Source: Nigrospora sphaerica
Lineage: Eukaryota > Ascomycota > Sordariomycetes > Amphisphaeriales > Apiosporaceae
Direction: 5' to 3'
DNA: 64,000 nt
NCBI GenBank assembly: GCA_018287875.1
Contig: JAGVVL010000022.1
Location: forward strand, 4,154,001-4,218,000
The notes beneath the pieces are model-generated. The model saw nothing but the letters and a program-made list of their open reading frames with translations, made no database searches and was not told where the DNA came from. Positions 53,708 to 64,000 of this stretch are shown here, piece by piece. Positions within the stretch are counted from its first letter, which is position 1, and each line of letters starts with the position of its first letter. The position numbers and the translations under genes were made by a program.

Positions 53708-54423
53708 GTAAACAGAGAATGGTCTTCGCAAGTAAGAAACGAGAGCTAATAAAAGCCTCCATGTGAGGAATGTGAGTGCGGGATTGTAGTGAGGCGGAGC
53801 ATGAAGAGGTCTATCGTTCATCTAAGCTAATTATATACGGAGGTCTCCTTTAAAAGTCCTGCGGTTGGACCGTGACATTCCTATAATAGCTGCAGCAAGT
53901 CACCTGCATGGATTCAGTTCTGGCAGCTGGCGCTTTCCTTGTAAAAAGAGAGGGTCAGTAGAAAATTGCTTGTGAGAAAAGATTGTAACCATCACTAAGC
54001 AACGCCAATGCAGCTATTAAGCAACGCTAACGCCAGCGCCACTAGCGCTACTAACGCTCGCAGCGCTAGCAGCAATCTTAACACTATAGTAGACCTTTTA
54101 ATATAACAAGCGCCATACTCAACTTCTACGTGGTATTGGATTTATATAAATAGAAATAAAAAGTGTCTATTAAAACTTTAGTTGTTAAGTAACCAATAGA
54201 TTAAAAGTACATAAATAAGTAACTAGTCTTTATTATAAGTTGTTTAAAGATCACTTTTATTTATAAGTAAAATAAATGCTTAAATTAGTTACTAAGGTAA
54301 TAATTGTTCATATAAGAAATCCTTATACTTTATATGCTTAATCTATTTCTCTACTACTACTTTGGATTATTATAAAGTATTAATAATTTGTAAGTGTTGC
54401 AGCTGCGTTCTAGCCCGCTATAT

Positions 54424-54517
54424 CTATATAGGTCTAGATTAAAGGGGTGCGTCTCTATAAGTAGAGATACTGCTAGCCTTTTGGGCATTATGAGCAAGTG
54501 GTCACCTTCTGCCATCC
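54424..54517 (+). repeat. Repeat Z copy 3 (94 bp)
   Basis: Full-length match, in opposite orientation, to 52392-52484 with transitions typical of RIP. Confidence 0.7.
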
Positions 54518-54668
54518 CTTACATAATCATATTAATTCCTTAATGTTTACTTATTAATAGCTTTAGTACTTTATATAAGTTAATCATGATAAAGCTTAAT
54601 AACTTATTACCTGACCTGTTGTGAGAGGTTAGCTGGGAACCTCTCCCAGTACATAAGTCACGCTAATA

Positions 54669-54717
54669 GACTGGATCTTCGATCCAGTCTACCTAGTCTT
54701 TTGGCTCAGTGGTTAGC
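54669..54717 (+). other. Hairpin followed by tRNA A-box-like motif
   Basis: A perfect inverted repeat (GACTGGATC / GATCCAGTC, loop TTC, 54669-54689) is followed by TGGCTCAGTGGTTAGC (54702-54717), close to the consensus internal promoter A-box of tRNA genes. No B-box or cloverleaf could be drawn, so it is not a tRNA; it may be part of a SINE. Confidence 0.35.
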
Positions 54718-54808
54718 GTGCTGATGTCATCCCGTGACACCTGTTAACGTCAGTTACATACTTAACCTTAAATGTTAAATCTTGAATATTTAATATTGGA
54801 TGTTTAAT

Positions 54809-55069
54809 TGTTAAGAAGCAGGCAGGCAGGAGAATAATAGAGTCGATTCAGGTTCTATGCTACAGGTCAGGCTTAGTAGACAGGACGTAGCTTGAAGAGC
54901 TATAACAGAAGTCTCCACTATCGTAGACTTTTATCTGGATGTCCACCGGAAGTCCGCACAGAGCAGATTCAGCAGAACTCTTTCACAGGCCAACTGATCC
55001 ATAGTTAGTTCAGGATGTCTTAGAGGTTGCCCTGTGATAGTACGGCCTGTCACGGTCCACCCCGTGACA
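54809..55069. repeat. LTR-like family C, degraded copy (261 bp)
   Basis: Same order of landmarks as 45134-45422 (CAGGCAGGCAGG, GTCGATTCAGGTTC, terminal hairpin at 55048-55069), with several indels and transitions. Confidence 0.75.
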
Positions 55070-55216
55070 GATATGTTATAGCGCGTCTGGACTAACTGCC
55101 CGCTAAGGCACAAAGCAAAAGCTTTGGAAATGATCCACTTGTTGGAGTCATTCTGTCCAGTTCTGCACTATAAGCGCTATTCCTGCAGGGAACAATCTGC
55201 CAGGCCGTAACAAGAC

Positions 55217-55340
55217 AGTTCCTCTTGAAGAGTAGTTCCTATTCTTTTGTATTTCTTTGTCCTTAAAAAACGACGTCCAAGATCGAAAGAGCACTTATAA
55301 AGGGTTGATTTCTCTTCACAATCGAACCATCACTTTTAAC
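55217..55340. repeat. Interspersed repeat D, copy 2
   Basis: Similar to 44691-44810, including the GATCGAAAGAGC and TTATAAAGGGTTG phrases. Confidence 0.6.
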
Positions 55341-55864
55341 GTTATATAAATTGCCGATTAAAGTCATGGTGTTAAAAGACAGCATTAAGGGAACAAGGGG
55401 ACTATGGTTAGCATAGCCTGCGGATAAGGGAATAGCGAGATATTTATATTTAAGTGGTGAAGCTATTTAGGGTGGTCACGAGATTTAGCCTGGCGTAAAT
55501 GGACCCTGACAAAAGTGGGCCCTAGCGCGAGTCATGGTGCTTGAACTTACACATCACAGGGATAATCTTTCAATGGATTTGTAACGGCGGATATTGCCGA
55601 CGGGGCCCTCGGCTTAGAAATCATTTGCACTTGATCCTGTGTAATCGAAACGTGGAAAGGTGTAGAATACTTAAACGATACGTAATTGTGTACCTATATA
55701 ACAAGTCCTCTTACATTGCAACTACCCGATCCTCTTTCATACTTGGAACTCGATTGTCTTATATTCCCATAACTTGATCCTCCTTAACTCTTACTGTTCA
55801 ATTTACTTTATATTTCTCTTTCTCGCAATTTCCACGATATTCATATTAGCCACCTAACGCAGCT
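55341..55864. other. Upstream region of the ketoreductase SDR
   Basis: No gene. The last 150 bp is pyrimidine- and A-rich, as in a fungal leader, and marks the end of the repeat block. Confidence 0.5.
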
Positions 55865-56793
55865 ATGGCCGAGAAGCAGACGATCGTTCTGATCACCGGC
55901 GCTAACCGAGGTATGAGGCTAGAAAGTACTAGGACCTAGCCGGAGGAGACTAACTATTGTGACCCCATGGTTCAGGCATCGGCTATGGTCTGACTAAGGC
56001 ATATTTGGCCCGGCCTAGCCACACCGTCATCGCCGCGGTGCGTGACCCGGCGGCGACGACGGCGAATAGCCTCAAGGCCCTGACACCCGCGAGCGGCTCG
56101 CGGCTCGTCCTCGTCAAGATTGACAGCAAGGTGGAGACGGACGCGGCCGCGGCGATTAAGGCCGCGCAGGCTGCCGGCGTTGGGGCCCTTGACATCGTCA
56201 TCGCCAACGCCGGCATTGCGCCGCCCATTGCCAAGCTGGATAGCGTCCCTCTCCAGGACCTGCGCGAGGCCGTCGAGGTGAACACGGTGGCGCCCCTAGC
56301 CCTCTTCCAGGCCACCGTCCCGCTGCTGCAGGCCGCCGCGGCGCCCCTATTCCTCGTCGTGAGCACAGCCCTCGCCAGCATCGGCACCCTCGAAGCCACT
56401 AGTGGGGTCCCTGTGGGCACCTACGGCGCCAGCAAGGCCGCGGTGAACTATCTCGTGCGCCGAATTGCTTTCGAGAACCCGTGGCTGAACGCCTTTGTGA
56501 TGCATCCTGGGTGCGTCATATTCCCCCGCCTGCGTTGAGGATGTGCTGCTAACCCTCCACTCAGCTTCGTCCAGACAGACATGGGCAACTCCAGTGCGCG
56601 CTCCCTAGGCCTGGAGAAAGCCCACCAGACGGTTGACGAGAGCGTAGCCGGCGTCATTAAGAAGGTACTATAGACCTTGCCGCATCGGGAAATCGAGTGT
56701 CCTCGGCTAACCTGAAAACAGCTGGACACTGCTACGATCGAGACGACGTCAGGTGGTTTCTGGAACTGGGACGGCACCGAAATGCAGTACTAA
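55865..56793 (+). CDS. Short-chain dehydrogenase (ketoreductase, Nor-1-like)
   Basis: Four exons, 55865-55910, 55976-56510, 56565-56664 and 56722-56793, 250 residues. The three introns are 65, 54 and 57 nt, each with a CTAAC-type branch. TGANRGIG at 11-18 is the cofactor motif, joined across intron 1. IANAGI gives the NAG motif (93-95), YGASK gives Tyr165 and Lys169, and the Ser is in VVSTALAS (145/150). HPGFVQTDMGNSSA follows, joined across intron 2. The C-terminus ends SGGFWNWDGTEMQY. It resembles fungal ketoreductases annotated by analogy with norsolorinic acid reductase; the real substrate is unknown. It is GC-rich, stop-free and correctly spliced although repeat DNA borders it on both sides. 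Confidence 0.9.
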
Positions 56794-57330
56794 ATAGGAT
56801 AACGAAGCACTCACAAGTCAAGAGGGATTTAGAGCCGGGGTAAATGAGGCTATCGGAGAGAGAAGAAGCCTTAGAGTCGTGCCTCGAGGTATTCAAGCTG
56901 TTCCTGTAGAGACGGACCGGCTAGACGATTGCTGGGATGTACTTCTATAGCTCTAGGACTTCTAGGTTCGCGGTCGAAGCTTTATTATCACGTAGGTATA
57001 TATTACATGTTATGTTATCTTAGCGAGCTCTAACCCTGCGTACTAGTAAGCAGTGCACTTAAGGAATAGTATCACGCGTCGACAATCAAAGCCCGTCTAA
57101 AGCTTTAACTGCTTGCCTGCGTGCCTCTTAAACTCCGGCTGATAAATGTCGAGGGCGTTTAGACTATGCGGCAATTAGCGCTTAGATCACGTGAGGCCGC
57201 GTTTCTGATTTGACGTTACGTGATTCACCACCTCTTGTGACAGCGCTGGCGATTGCGCACTGATGGGGTAGGCGGTGGACACTAGCAAAAGGGGAGGGGT
57301 TTATACGTTTTAGGGTTCTTAAATACCTTA
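56794..57330. other. Intergenic, AT-rich
   Basis: No gene recognised; leads into the nested repeat block. Confidence 0.5.
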
Positions 57331-57481
57331 TGTCATAGGGTGGACTGTGACAGGCCGTACTGTTATAGGGCGACCTCTGAGACATCCTGAACTAGCTATG
57401 GAATAGATGGCCGGTGATAGAGTTCTGCTGAGTCCGCTCTGTACGGACCTCCGGTAGACATACAGATAAAAGTCTATGATA
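57331..57481. repeat. LTR-like family C, split copy, first half
   Basis: Inverted relative to the other C copies. Begins with a mutated terminal hairpin (57331-57352) and breaks at AGTCTATGATA (57471-57481). The unit resumes at 62514 with AGTCTACAACA. The two 11-mers differ by transitions only. Confidence 0.7.
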
Positions 57482-57639
57482 AGTCGTTGACTGGGGTAGT
57501 AGCAGAAGAGAGTGATGTATTAGTGAGGCCTGCCACGAAGTGGCCGGTGGGGCAGGAATCTACCTATAGTGCGACCCAGGTGGGGTGATAGGATCCCACT
57601 AAACAGGATAACGCACACCACTATAGCTACCTATCCTGG
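57482..57639. mobile_element. Small unidentified insertion (about 168 bp with 3' part)
   Basis: This sequence interrupts family C and is itself interrupted near its right end by LINE copy 3. Without the LINE it would run from 57482 to the CACGCATT next to the LINE target duplication. I do not recognise it. Confidence 0.4.
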
Positions 57640-57653
57640 CCACGCATTAGTCT
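57640..57653. repeat. Left target-site duplication of LINE copy 3
   Basis: CCACGCATTAGTCT, repeated exactly at 62505-62518. Confidence 0.9.
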
Positions 57654-60353
57654 TTTTTTTTATTATTATTGTTCTTACACCTAGCGACCTATCTAGGCCA
57701 TGAGGACCCCCTGCGCATCTTGGCCTAGGAAAACCGTTCCGGGCTGACGTCCGGCCGGGTGAAAAACCTAGGTTCCGCTGCGTCGCACCGCTTCTATCTG
57801 CACTTTGACCTGCCATACCGAGATCGGGCTCAGCGCGCCCGCTTCCTAGCTGATGAGTTGATTCGCTAGCTAGAACATGTCCAGCCTTCCGGAGCGGAGT
57901 AGCCATCTCGCGATAATTCCTGCTTTTCCTGGGGTGTCGAGTATCCTGTCCGTGTCTATCGGTCCTCCTAAAGCTTGGACGAGATGCTCTCGTCTTTCTC
58001 TTTCCCGTGGGCAGAAAACGAGGATATGCCGGACGGTCTCCCTGCCCTGACCGCAGACGCACCAGGGGCTGTCGAAGCCCGGGACCCTACGCTTAAAAAG
58101 GAAGTCTCGCAGCCCAATCTTACCAGTCCTCGCTTAGACGAGGATGGAGCTCTCGGCCTTATGGAGTCCCTTATAGAGCTTAAGGACGTGCTTACCTAGC
58201 GGTATCTTAGTTGCTGCCGGGGTCCGTGCTATTCGATTTTACTACGCTTGTTGCTATCTTTAAAGCCAGTCTCTCTCCTCAGCCTTATGTGTTAAGTCTC
58301 CAGCTAGCCATTCGTTTAGCCACCTCTTACGATCGGGAGCGTCGGGGCCTTTCGGTCTGCGCCGGCGAGTCGGTCTTGTTAGGATCTATTTAGCTGCGTT
58401 ATTGTACCTTGCTTGGATAAGTAATGCGATACGCGGCTATTGGAGCCTCTCTTCCGATGCCGCCACCCTTCTGTTGAGCCACGTGTCTAAGGGGGATACG
58501 TAAGCTTCCGTTTCTAGTACTGCAGTGGCCGTGGCTTTGAAAGCTCCTGTGACCTTTCGGAGGCACTCTATCTGGACGTCGTTAAGTGCCTTGGCTCTAT
58601 TTTTCGAGATCTGGCGGTGCCACTCTGAAGCTCCATAGCCTATCGCAGACCGTACGACGGCTATATAGACTTGGCGGGCTCGCTAGAGAGACGCGCCCTA
58701 TATTAAGCCGGCTATCCGGTTTAGAGCATAGACCTGCGTTGTCATCTTCTTCGATATCGACTGGATGTGGACGTCCCAGCGGAGATGTCTATCCACCTGG
58801 ATGCTAAGGACGCGGCAGGAGTCTTCTAGTTCGATTTCGTGGCCTTCTAAGGCTATCTTTATATCCGGACCTTTCCGTCTTCGAGAGAAGTGGACTAGGT
58901 GATATTTCTGGACTGCGAAGGTTATACTGTGGCTGACTGCCCATTCTTTACAGATCCTGTGAGCGGCTTCCAGCCGCTTACAGGTCTACTCGGGGTTTAA
59001 ACCGAAGCCCACGAGGTTCGTGTCGTCTACAAAGGTTATAGTAGCTATCCCTAGTACAGCGCGGAGAGCCTTATAAAGACCGGCTATATAGAGGCAGAAG
59101 AGGATAGGCGATAAAGGTGAGCCCTGCGGGACGCCTGCCGGGACTGGGATCTCGTCCGATTCCTGGCTATCGAAGAATAGCGTAGTGGACTGGTTAGATA
59201 AGAAGCTTCGGATCCAGCTAATAGTCCATATAGGGACCCTTAGCGCTCGCAGGTTAGCGAGGAGCTTTCCATAGTCGACCGAGTCGAAAGCGCCCGAAAT
59301 ATCCAGCGATAGAAGGGTTGCTGCGCCTCTATGTTTCCAGGCTGTGCGGACTAGGTCCGTTAGCAACTTTAAGGCTGTTTCCGTGGAGCGGCCTTTCCGG
59401 TTGCCTATCTGTTCGTCCGGGAGCAGTCTATTCTCTTCGGCAAAGCTAGCTAGCCGTTGCGCTAGTAGGCTCTCGATCGCTTTCCCTATAGTGTTAAGCA
59501 GCGCGATAGGTCTCCATCTGCCGGCTTGGTGATACTCGTTTGGCTACTTTCCTGGCTTCCGGAGGATGACGGTGACTGCTTTACGGAACGCTCTTAGATA
59601 GTATCCTATATACTAGCATGCTTCCGCTAGGGAGGCTAAGGCCTAGCAGAGGGGCTTTCCTAGGCGTTTAAGGAATCCGTTTGGAAGCTGGTCTAGTCTA
59701 GGTGCCTTCCACTGGCCTGCCTTAGTAAGGACGTCTTAGACTTGTTCTGCTGTCACGTTGCTGTCTATATCGAGAGGCGCTGCAAGCCGGTTCGTTATTT
59801 GGAAGCCGGTGTACGTAGCCTTAAGGAGGGGATAGAACCTCTCTCGGAAGGCCTCTGTTTTCTCCTTATGGGTCGTTGCTTCGCCACATGGTGTGTAGAG
59901 TGTAGGAACTGCCGGGGGTAACGGCGGTGCTGCTCCTTCCATTCTTGCCCATCTCGCGATATTCCAGACGCCAGCTGGCTGGCTAGAGGCCTCGTGGAGC
60001 ATATGTCTCCAGGACGCTATCTTAGCTTCTTGGATTGCTTTCTTCTTTAAGAGAGTTGACTGCCGGAGGGCTCGCTAAGCTACGTCCGTCCTATCGGAAA
60101 GCCATATCCGCTGGGCTCTTCGCTCCTTCTCTATAGCTTCTTCTATCTTATGGTTCCACTAGGCTTTTCCTCTCCCTTTAGAGTAGCGGAGGGGGGCAAC
60201 TAGGTCGGCTATTTAGGTTAATTCCTTAGTTAACGTTTCAGTGTAGCTATCGATTTCTTCTGGTGTCTCGAGTCGCCCTGGCTATAGTAAGTGTGCCGCT
60301 TCTGCCTTCGCCTGGTTATAGTCAGCTGTTTTCCAGCTACATTATGGCCTATC

Positions 60354-60908
60354 TTAGCGGTCTATATAGAGTCCAGCTACGCGTATCACCTGGGGGAGGT
60401 GATCGGATCCAGCAAATGGGGCATACCCGTCGTAGGCAGCTCGGAGATCGTCCGTGGCCCACGCTAAGTCGATCGTGGAGTCCATGCACCCTCTTCGAGT
60501 CCATGTCGGTGTTCCAGGGGGGGTGATCAGCTGGAGTCTCCAGGATTCTGCTAGCTGGAGCAGCTTGTTGGCTGCATTATGGGGTCGGACGTTGTATCCT
60601 CCCCAGACGGGGTGGTGGACGTTGAAGTCTCCCACGAGGACTGTTCGTCTTAGCTGGGGTTCGGCATAGAGGGCTTCGATAGCGGGTAGGTCCGATCTGC
60701 TGGTGGACCTAGGGGAAGGCGAGTATATGCAGACAACCGTTATAGGACCGTTTAGCAGCTGGATCGTGATATAGCACCTGTCTGGCTGCGCCTTGTAGGT
60801 CCACTGTGCTAAGGGGAACTTCTTGTTAATATATATACATACTCTACCTCCCTCGGTAGCGTATAAGAGGTAGTACGGAGAGGATCTTAGGCAGTAGGTA
60901 GTCGGCAT
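60354..60908 (-). pseudogene. LINE copy 3 ORF2 endonuclease fragment
   Basis: A 184-codon open piece of the endonuclease, with VGDFNVHHPVWGG and the intact Trp of DLAWATDD that is a stop in copy 1. Followed downstream by many stops before the reverse transcriptase pieces. Confidence 0.85.
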
Positions 60909-61549
60909 ATATAAGTTTCGCTAGGGCTTTTAAATAGCTAGTACGTCGTATTCTTCAGAGATGGCATTAACTGCCGGGATCTGTGCTTTCTTACTTTTCT
61001 GCGTGTTCCAATATAGGATCCTTAGCGCTGTCGTGGTCGAGCGTGGATGCTGTTTAGTGTTGACTCTGGTGTTTCGATGTCCATGTCGTCTATCTCTTCG
61101 TGGGTTCTACTGCGGGTTCTGCCAGTGCTTCTAGTACGGCAGCTAGTTACTCGACGCTTTCGCGGCTGTACTGTCTGCCAGTCCTCGGCTGTTAGCTTAG
61201 GGGGTTCTTACGAGGGCAGTGCGAATCCCTTCGGTCTCGTGACATAAGCAGCCTTAGCGATCTAGACCTGCTCTTAGCGGACTGGACACTCCTTAGACCA
61301 TGCAGTATGTGGTCCTCGGCATGCTAGACAGCAGTACCGGCTCTTATTCTCGGCTTCTAGGCATTCTTTATTATTATACTTTATTAAAGAGCAAAGCCCA
61401 CACCTGCGTGCATAGCGGCAGACACAGGCGATATGTCTGTAACAGTAGCAGTGGTAGCATTGCTTAAGCTGGGCTCCTTCGGCGAAGGGTTCGCATAGAT
61501 AGTAGCCATACTGCCAAATAAGGCCGTCTCGATATAGCTGTTCCGCTTG

Positions 61550-62389
61550 TTAAACCGTGGGTACTGTAATATATAGGGCCGTGACCTTCCTAGACGAGTT
61601 CTTAGCGTTGCGAGGGAGCTTGGCCTCTAAGACGTCGATAGGGCCGCCGGGCTGGTTCCGGAGTTGGACTTCTAGCTGCCCTTGGTTCGTCTCTATAGCC
61701 TCCTTATTGATGCCATGGGCCACCACTAGGATCTTTCTCTTCTGGATAGAGGCGTTCTCTCCGAAGGCCTCGGCAGTCCAGGTTAGGTCGGCCTCTAAGG
61801 CCTGTTTCTCTGCTGTTGATTTGCAGGTGACCGTGTAATCTCCGCTAGGGAGCTTCCTGGCTGCCACTGCTGCCTCTCTACCTATTGCTACGTTAACTTT
61901 CCGTACGATCTCTTCGTAGGTGCGGCCTTCAGTTCCCGCGGCCTTAACCGTGACCTCCCGTTCGTGTCGAGGAGGCAGTGTCTTGGCTACCTGAGGAGCC
62001 CTAAGTGTAGGAGCGGCGGTAGGGGTAATAACGGCTGCAGCGTATGTCTTAGGAGCTTTAATTTCCTTGTGGATAGCCTGGAGCGCGTTCTCGATATCAT
62101 CGATGTGTCTTTCGATACTGGTCTGGCTATCTGGTTCCTTGGCTGCCGCCTCTAGGACCGGGATGGCGGCTTGTACAGCTGCGACTAAGGTCGCAGCGTC
62201 GGAGTCACCGGCTAGGAAGCGTTTGAGGTGGTTTACGGTACCGCGTATAGCTTCTGGACTGCGTCCAGGTGTAGTGTTGCTGCTTGGCGATGGCGTTCGC
62301 GAGTCTGGAGGCGACGGCTCAGGCGGTGGGGCGGCCTGTTGGCGGCTCCCACCACCCGCGTTTTGTTTCACTGGTGGTGGATCGACCAT
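61550..62389 (-). pseudogene. LINE copy 3 ORF1, truncated
   Basis: 279 codons matching the N-terminal 60 percent of copy 1 ORF1, stopped by TAA where copy 1 has Gln (PTVQQ). The zinc-knuckle part (61549-61017) is still recognisable in the DNA but interrupted. Confidence 0.88.
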
Positions 62390-62504
62390 TTCTAGGGTAA
62401 ATGAGGCCCTAGGAACAGTTTCCGGGCTATCCGGTAGGTTTTAGAGTCGTGGTTGTGAAGTTATCGCCGTGTGGGGTCAGTTTCGAAAAGTTTTCTGGCG
62501 ATTC

Positions 62505-62518
62505 CCACGCATTAGTCT
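62505..62518. repeat. Right target-site duplication of LINE copy 3
   Basis: Identical to 57640-57653. Confidence 0.9.
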
Positions 62519-62625
62519 ACAACAGTGGAGACTTCTGTTATAGCTCCTTAAGCTACGTCCTATCTACTAAGCCTGACCTGTACCAACAGAATAGAATTAT
62601 GGACCTATAGTATAAGGTAGTGTAC
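62514..62625. repeat. LTR-like family C, split copy, second half
   Basis: Continues the unit broken at 57481: gagacttctgttatagctcc, then CTACGTCCTATCTACTAAGC. Similarity fades at about 62625, near where the pogo-type element may begin. Confidence 0.65.
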
Positions 62626-62849
62626 ACACTAAAAAACTGACCTATCAAACCGCCACCAGTTTTAGAGACCTTATGATGTGAGAAAAAAAAAACAAATCAA
62701 TTATCTTAACAACAAGAGTAACGTAGATGACAAGCGAGTGGCGTAGACAAGCAAGTGGCGCACTTACCGCCAAATCGCGCCAATTCAACTTTAAGACACT
62801 ACATAACCATAAATAAACATAGAGACCACGTCAAAAGAAAGCCAGATAG

Positions 62850-64000
62850 TTCTTGCTATCCAATCTCTCTAAAACAACCTCAATCTTACCTGTAGAGCCG
62901 CGGCTAGGATATATAACGTCTCTGAAACCTCACTACATTAAAGAATAAACGTAACACGCGCCTGGCAAGACACGCGCCCTAATAGCACTCGATTAACGGA
63001 GCTAGAAGAGAATATAATTGTCACATATATAATAGACTTGGATTCGCAGGGATTCGCGCCCTGGATACCTAATATAGAAGAGATGGCCAATATTATTCTC
63101 GCGGAGCGCGACGTGTCATATATTGGGATACACTAGGCCCCAAACTTTATAAAGCGATAATTCTAACTTAAGACGTGTTTTTCTTGTGTATACGATTATT
63201 AGAGGGCCCTCTACAAGGACCTTAAAAAGATCGCGGCTTAGTTCGAGCTTTTCCGTAATATGAGGGCGACGTACAGTATCCTTAATAAGGATCTGTACAA
63301 TTTCGATAAGACCGGCTTTATGATAGGCCAGATCACGTCTTCTATAGTTGTTATAGGCGCCGACTATAGTTATATCACAGTTCAAGGAACGAGAGATCTG
63401 TTGATAACCTAAAGGTTCTATTAAGATGCAAAAACTATAGGTAAAGAGAAAAAGAAGAGGAGAAACAGGCTCTTCTCAGTTACTGTTTAGCAGAAATATA
63501 TCCAGCTAGCGGCGGTACGTACCGCCAGGCAGCGGTAAGTCGTCCATGCGTTGCTATGCCCCTGTACCTATGTATCTACGCCGTAACAAGCGGCAAATGA
63601 AAGAAAGTCCAGCCTAGCAATCGAGAATAGGCTACCGCGATCCAGGGCGTGTGTACAGACGGCTGGTGTGTCCTGCTATTCGTAGCAGTAAAGGGCAAGA
63701 ACTATCTCGCGAACTAGTACACCGATAGCACCCTACCATGTAACTAAGTGATTAAACCAACCTCCAATAAATGGACCGACAATAAGACAGGGCTAGACTG
63801 GATTCGGCATTTTGATAAATACACTACTGCCTATATAAAGGGTATATATCGAATATTAATTATTAACGGGCACAAAAGCTATACTTTAGCCGATTTCTAG
63901 GCTTTTTATAAAGAGAAGAACATTATTATAATATTAATACCTCCTTATTTATTATATTTTGTTGCAGGTATAGGACTTATCCTATACCGTTCTCTGTCAC
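62850..64000 (+). pseudogene. pogo/Fot1-type DDE transposase, RIP-degraded and split by an LTR (3' partial)
   Basis: On the plus strand the conceptual frames recall Fot1/pogo transposases. First is a helix-turn-helix stretch near 62990-63110 (TRLTELEENIIVTYI, DLDSQGFAPW, IEEMANIILAERD). Then the start of the catalytic domain (YNFDKTGFMIGQITSSIVV, about 63297-63360), with DKTG where DETG is usual. After the LTR at 63373-63588 the frame resumes (KKVQPSNRE, then ATAIQGVCTDGWCVLLFVAVK, GLDWIRHFDKYTTA, IINGHKSYTLADF). The frame is full of stops and runs off the right edge. The expected DDE-domain order is preserved on both sides of the LTR. Confidence 0.8.
63373..63588 (-). repeat. LTR family A inside the pogo transposase (216 bp)
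   Basis: Inverted copy of 47052-47267, equal in length. On its own strand it starts TGTTACGGCG and ends CTGTGATA. The transposase frame is interrupted exactly by this segment. No intact 5-bp duplication is visible (AGTTA versus AGCGG). Confidence 0.82.

Larger units (their letters stand above)
53708..54808. other. AT-rich stretch with Z repeat and pol III-like motif
   Basis: No gene recognised. Contains short AGCGC(T/C)A-rich repeats near 54020-54070, repeat Z copy 3, and a hairpin followed by an A-box-like sequence near 54669-54717. Confidence 0.5.
57654..62504 (-). mobile_element. LINE copy 3, full-length, RIP-degraded
   Basis: 4.85 kb, nearly the same length as copy 1, with matching order: ORF1 (from ATG at 62387-62389), endonuclease (around 60354-60908) and reverse transcriptase (around 57860-60000). 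The 3' tail is nine A residues and AAT triplets at the left. Stops are frequent; ORF1 ends early at 61550 by CAA-to-TAA, and the first endonuclease lesion (TAA in the LAIQEPW-type motif) is shared with copy 1. The ATGA overlap is changed to ACGA. The catalytic box reads FVDD. Target-site duplication of 14 bp on both sides. Confidence 0.92.

Noticed and set aside
63116..63385. Minus-strand frame of about 89 codons
   Set aside because: Antisense to transposase motifs and covering the LTR edge; accidental frame in RIP-altered DNA.
1..64000. CRISPR arrays, rRNA genes, telomeric repeats, prokaryotic operons
   Set aside because: None seen; the repeats present are transposon-derived or simple microsatellites and the genes are eukaryotic with introns.

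Overview
The window is from a filamentous ascomycete, probably a Sordariomycete. The evidence is short spliceosomal introns (about 46-150 nt) with CTAAC-like branch points, a HET-domain gene, fungal gene families (LaeA-like methyltransferase, CYP65-like P450, ATP-grasp, SLC6 transporter), and repeats decayed by C:G-to-T:A transitions that turn Trp and Gln codons into stops. That last signature matches repeat-induced point mutation (RIP). Gene models were built by hand from reading frames and splice signals; no search was run.

Left part (1-17.4 kb): the 3' end of a possible DUF7730-type gene, a HET-domain gene (1364-3427, -), and an FAD monooxygenase (4696-6021, -). Then comes an almost intact Tad-like LINE (6494-11350, -) with an 11-bp target-site duplication, a FAR1/WRKY-like zinc-finger gene (12427-13218, +), a second, 5'-truncated LINE copy (13591-15866, -), and an unknown protein with a PPxY motif (16503-17441, -).

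Centre (18-43 kb) is a normal gene-bearing stretch: five-exon retromer sorting nexin vps5; an unlisted 43-residue secreted-type peptide with two CxxC motifs; a LaeA-like methyltransferase; an SLC6 transporter; a six-exon P450; mitochondrial ribosomal protein bL31m divergently paired with a flavin reductase-like protein; and an SDR converging on an ATP-grasp protein.

Right part (44-64 kb) is a repeat-rich compartment. It holds a RIP-degraded Ty3/gypsy chromovirus remnant with its 3' LTR, three LTR or LTR-like families, a repeat with tRNA-like motifs, a full-length but degraded LINE nested in an LTR-like unit, and a pogo/Fot1-type transposase pseudogene split by an LTR and running off the right edge. 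Two intact multi-exon genes stand inside it: a CYP65-like P450 (48101-49743, -) and a ketoreductase-type SDR (55865-56793, +).

Housekeeping functions (retromer, mitoribosome) sit beside tailoring-type enzymes (FAD monooxygenase, methyltransferase, two P450s, two SDRs, ATP-grasp ligase, transporter). No PKS, NRPS or terpene synthase is visible, so a shared pathway is conjecture.
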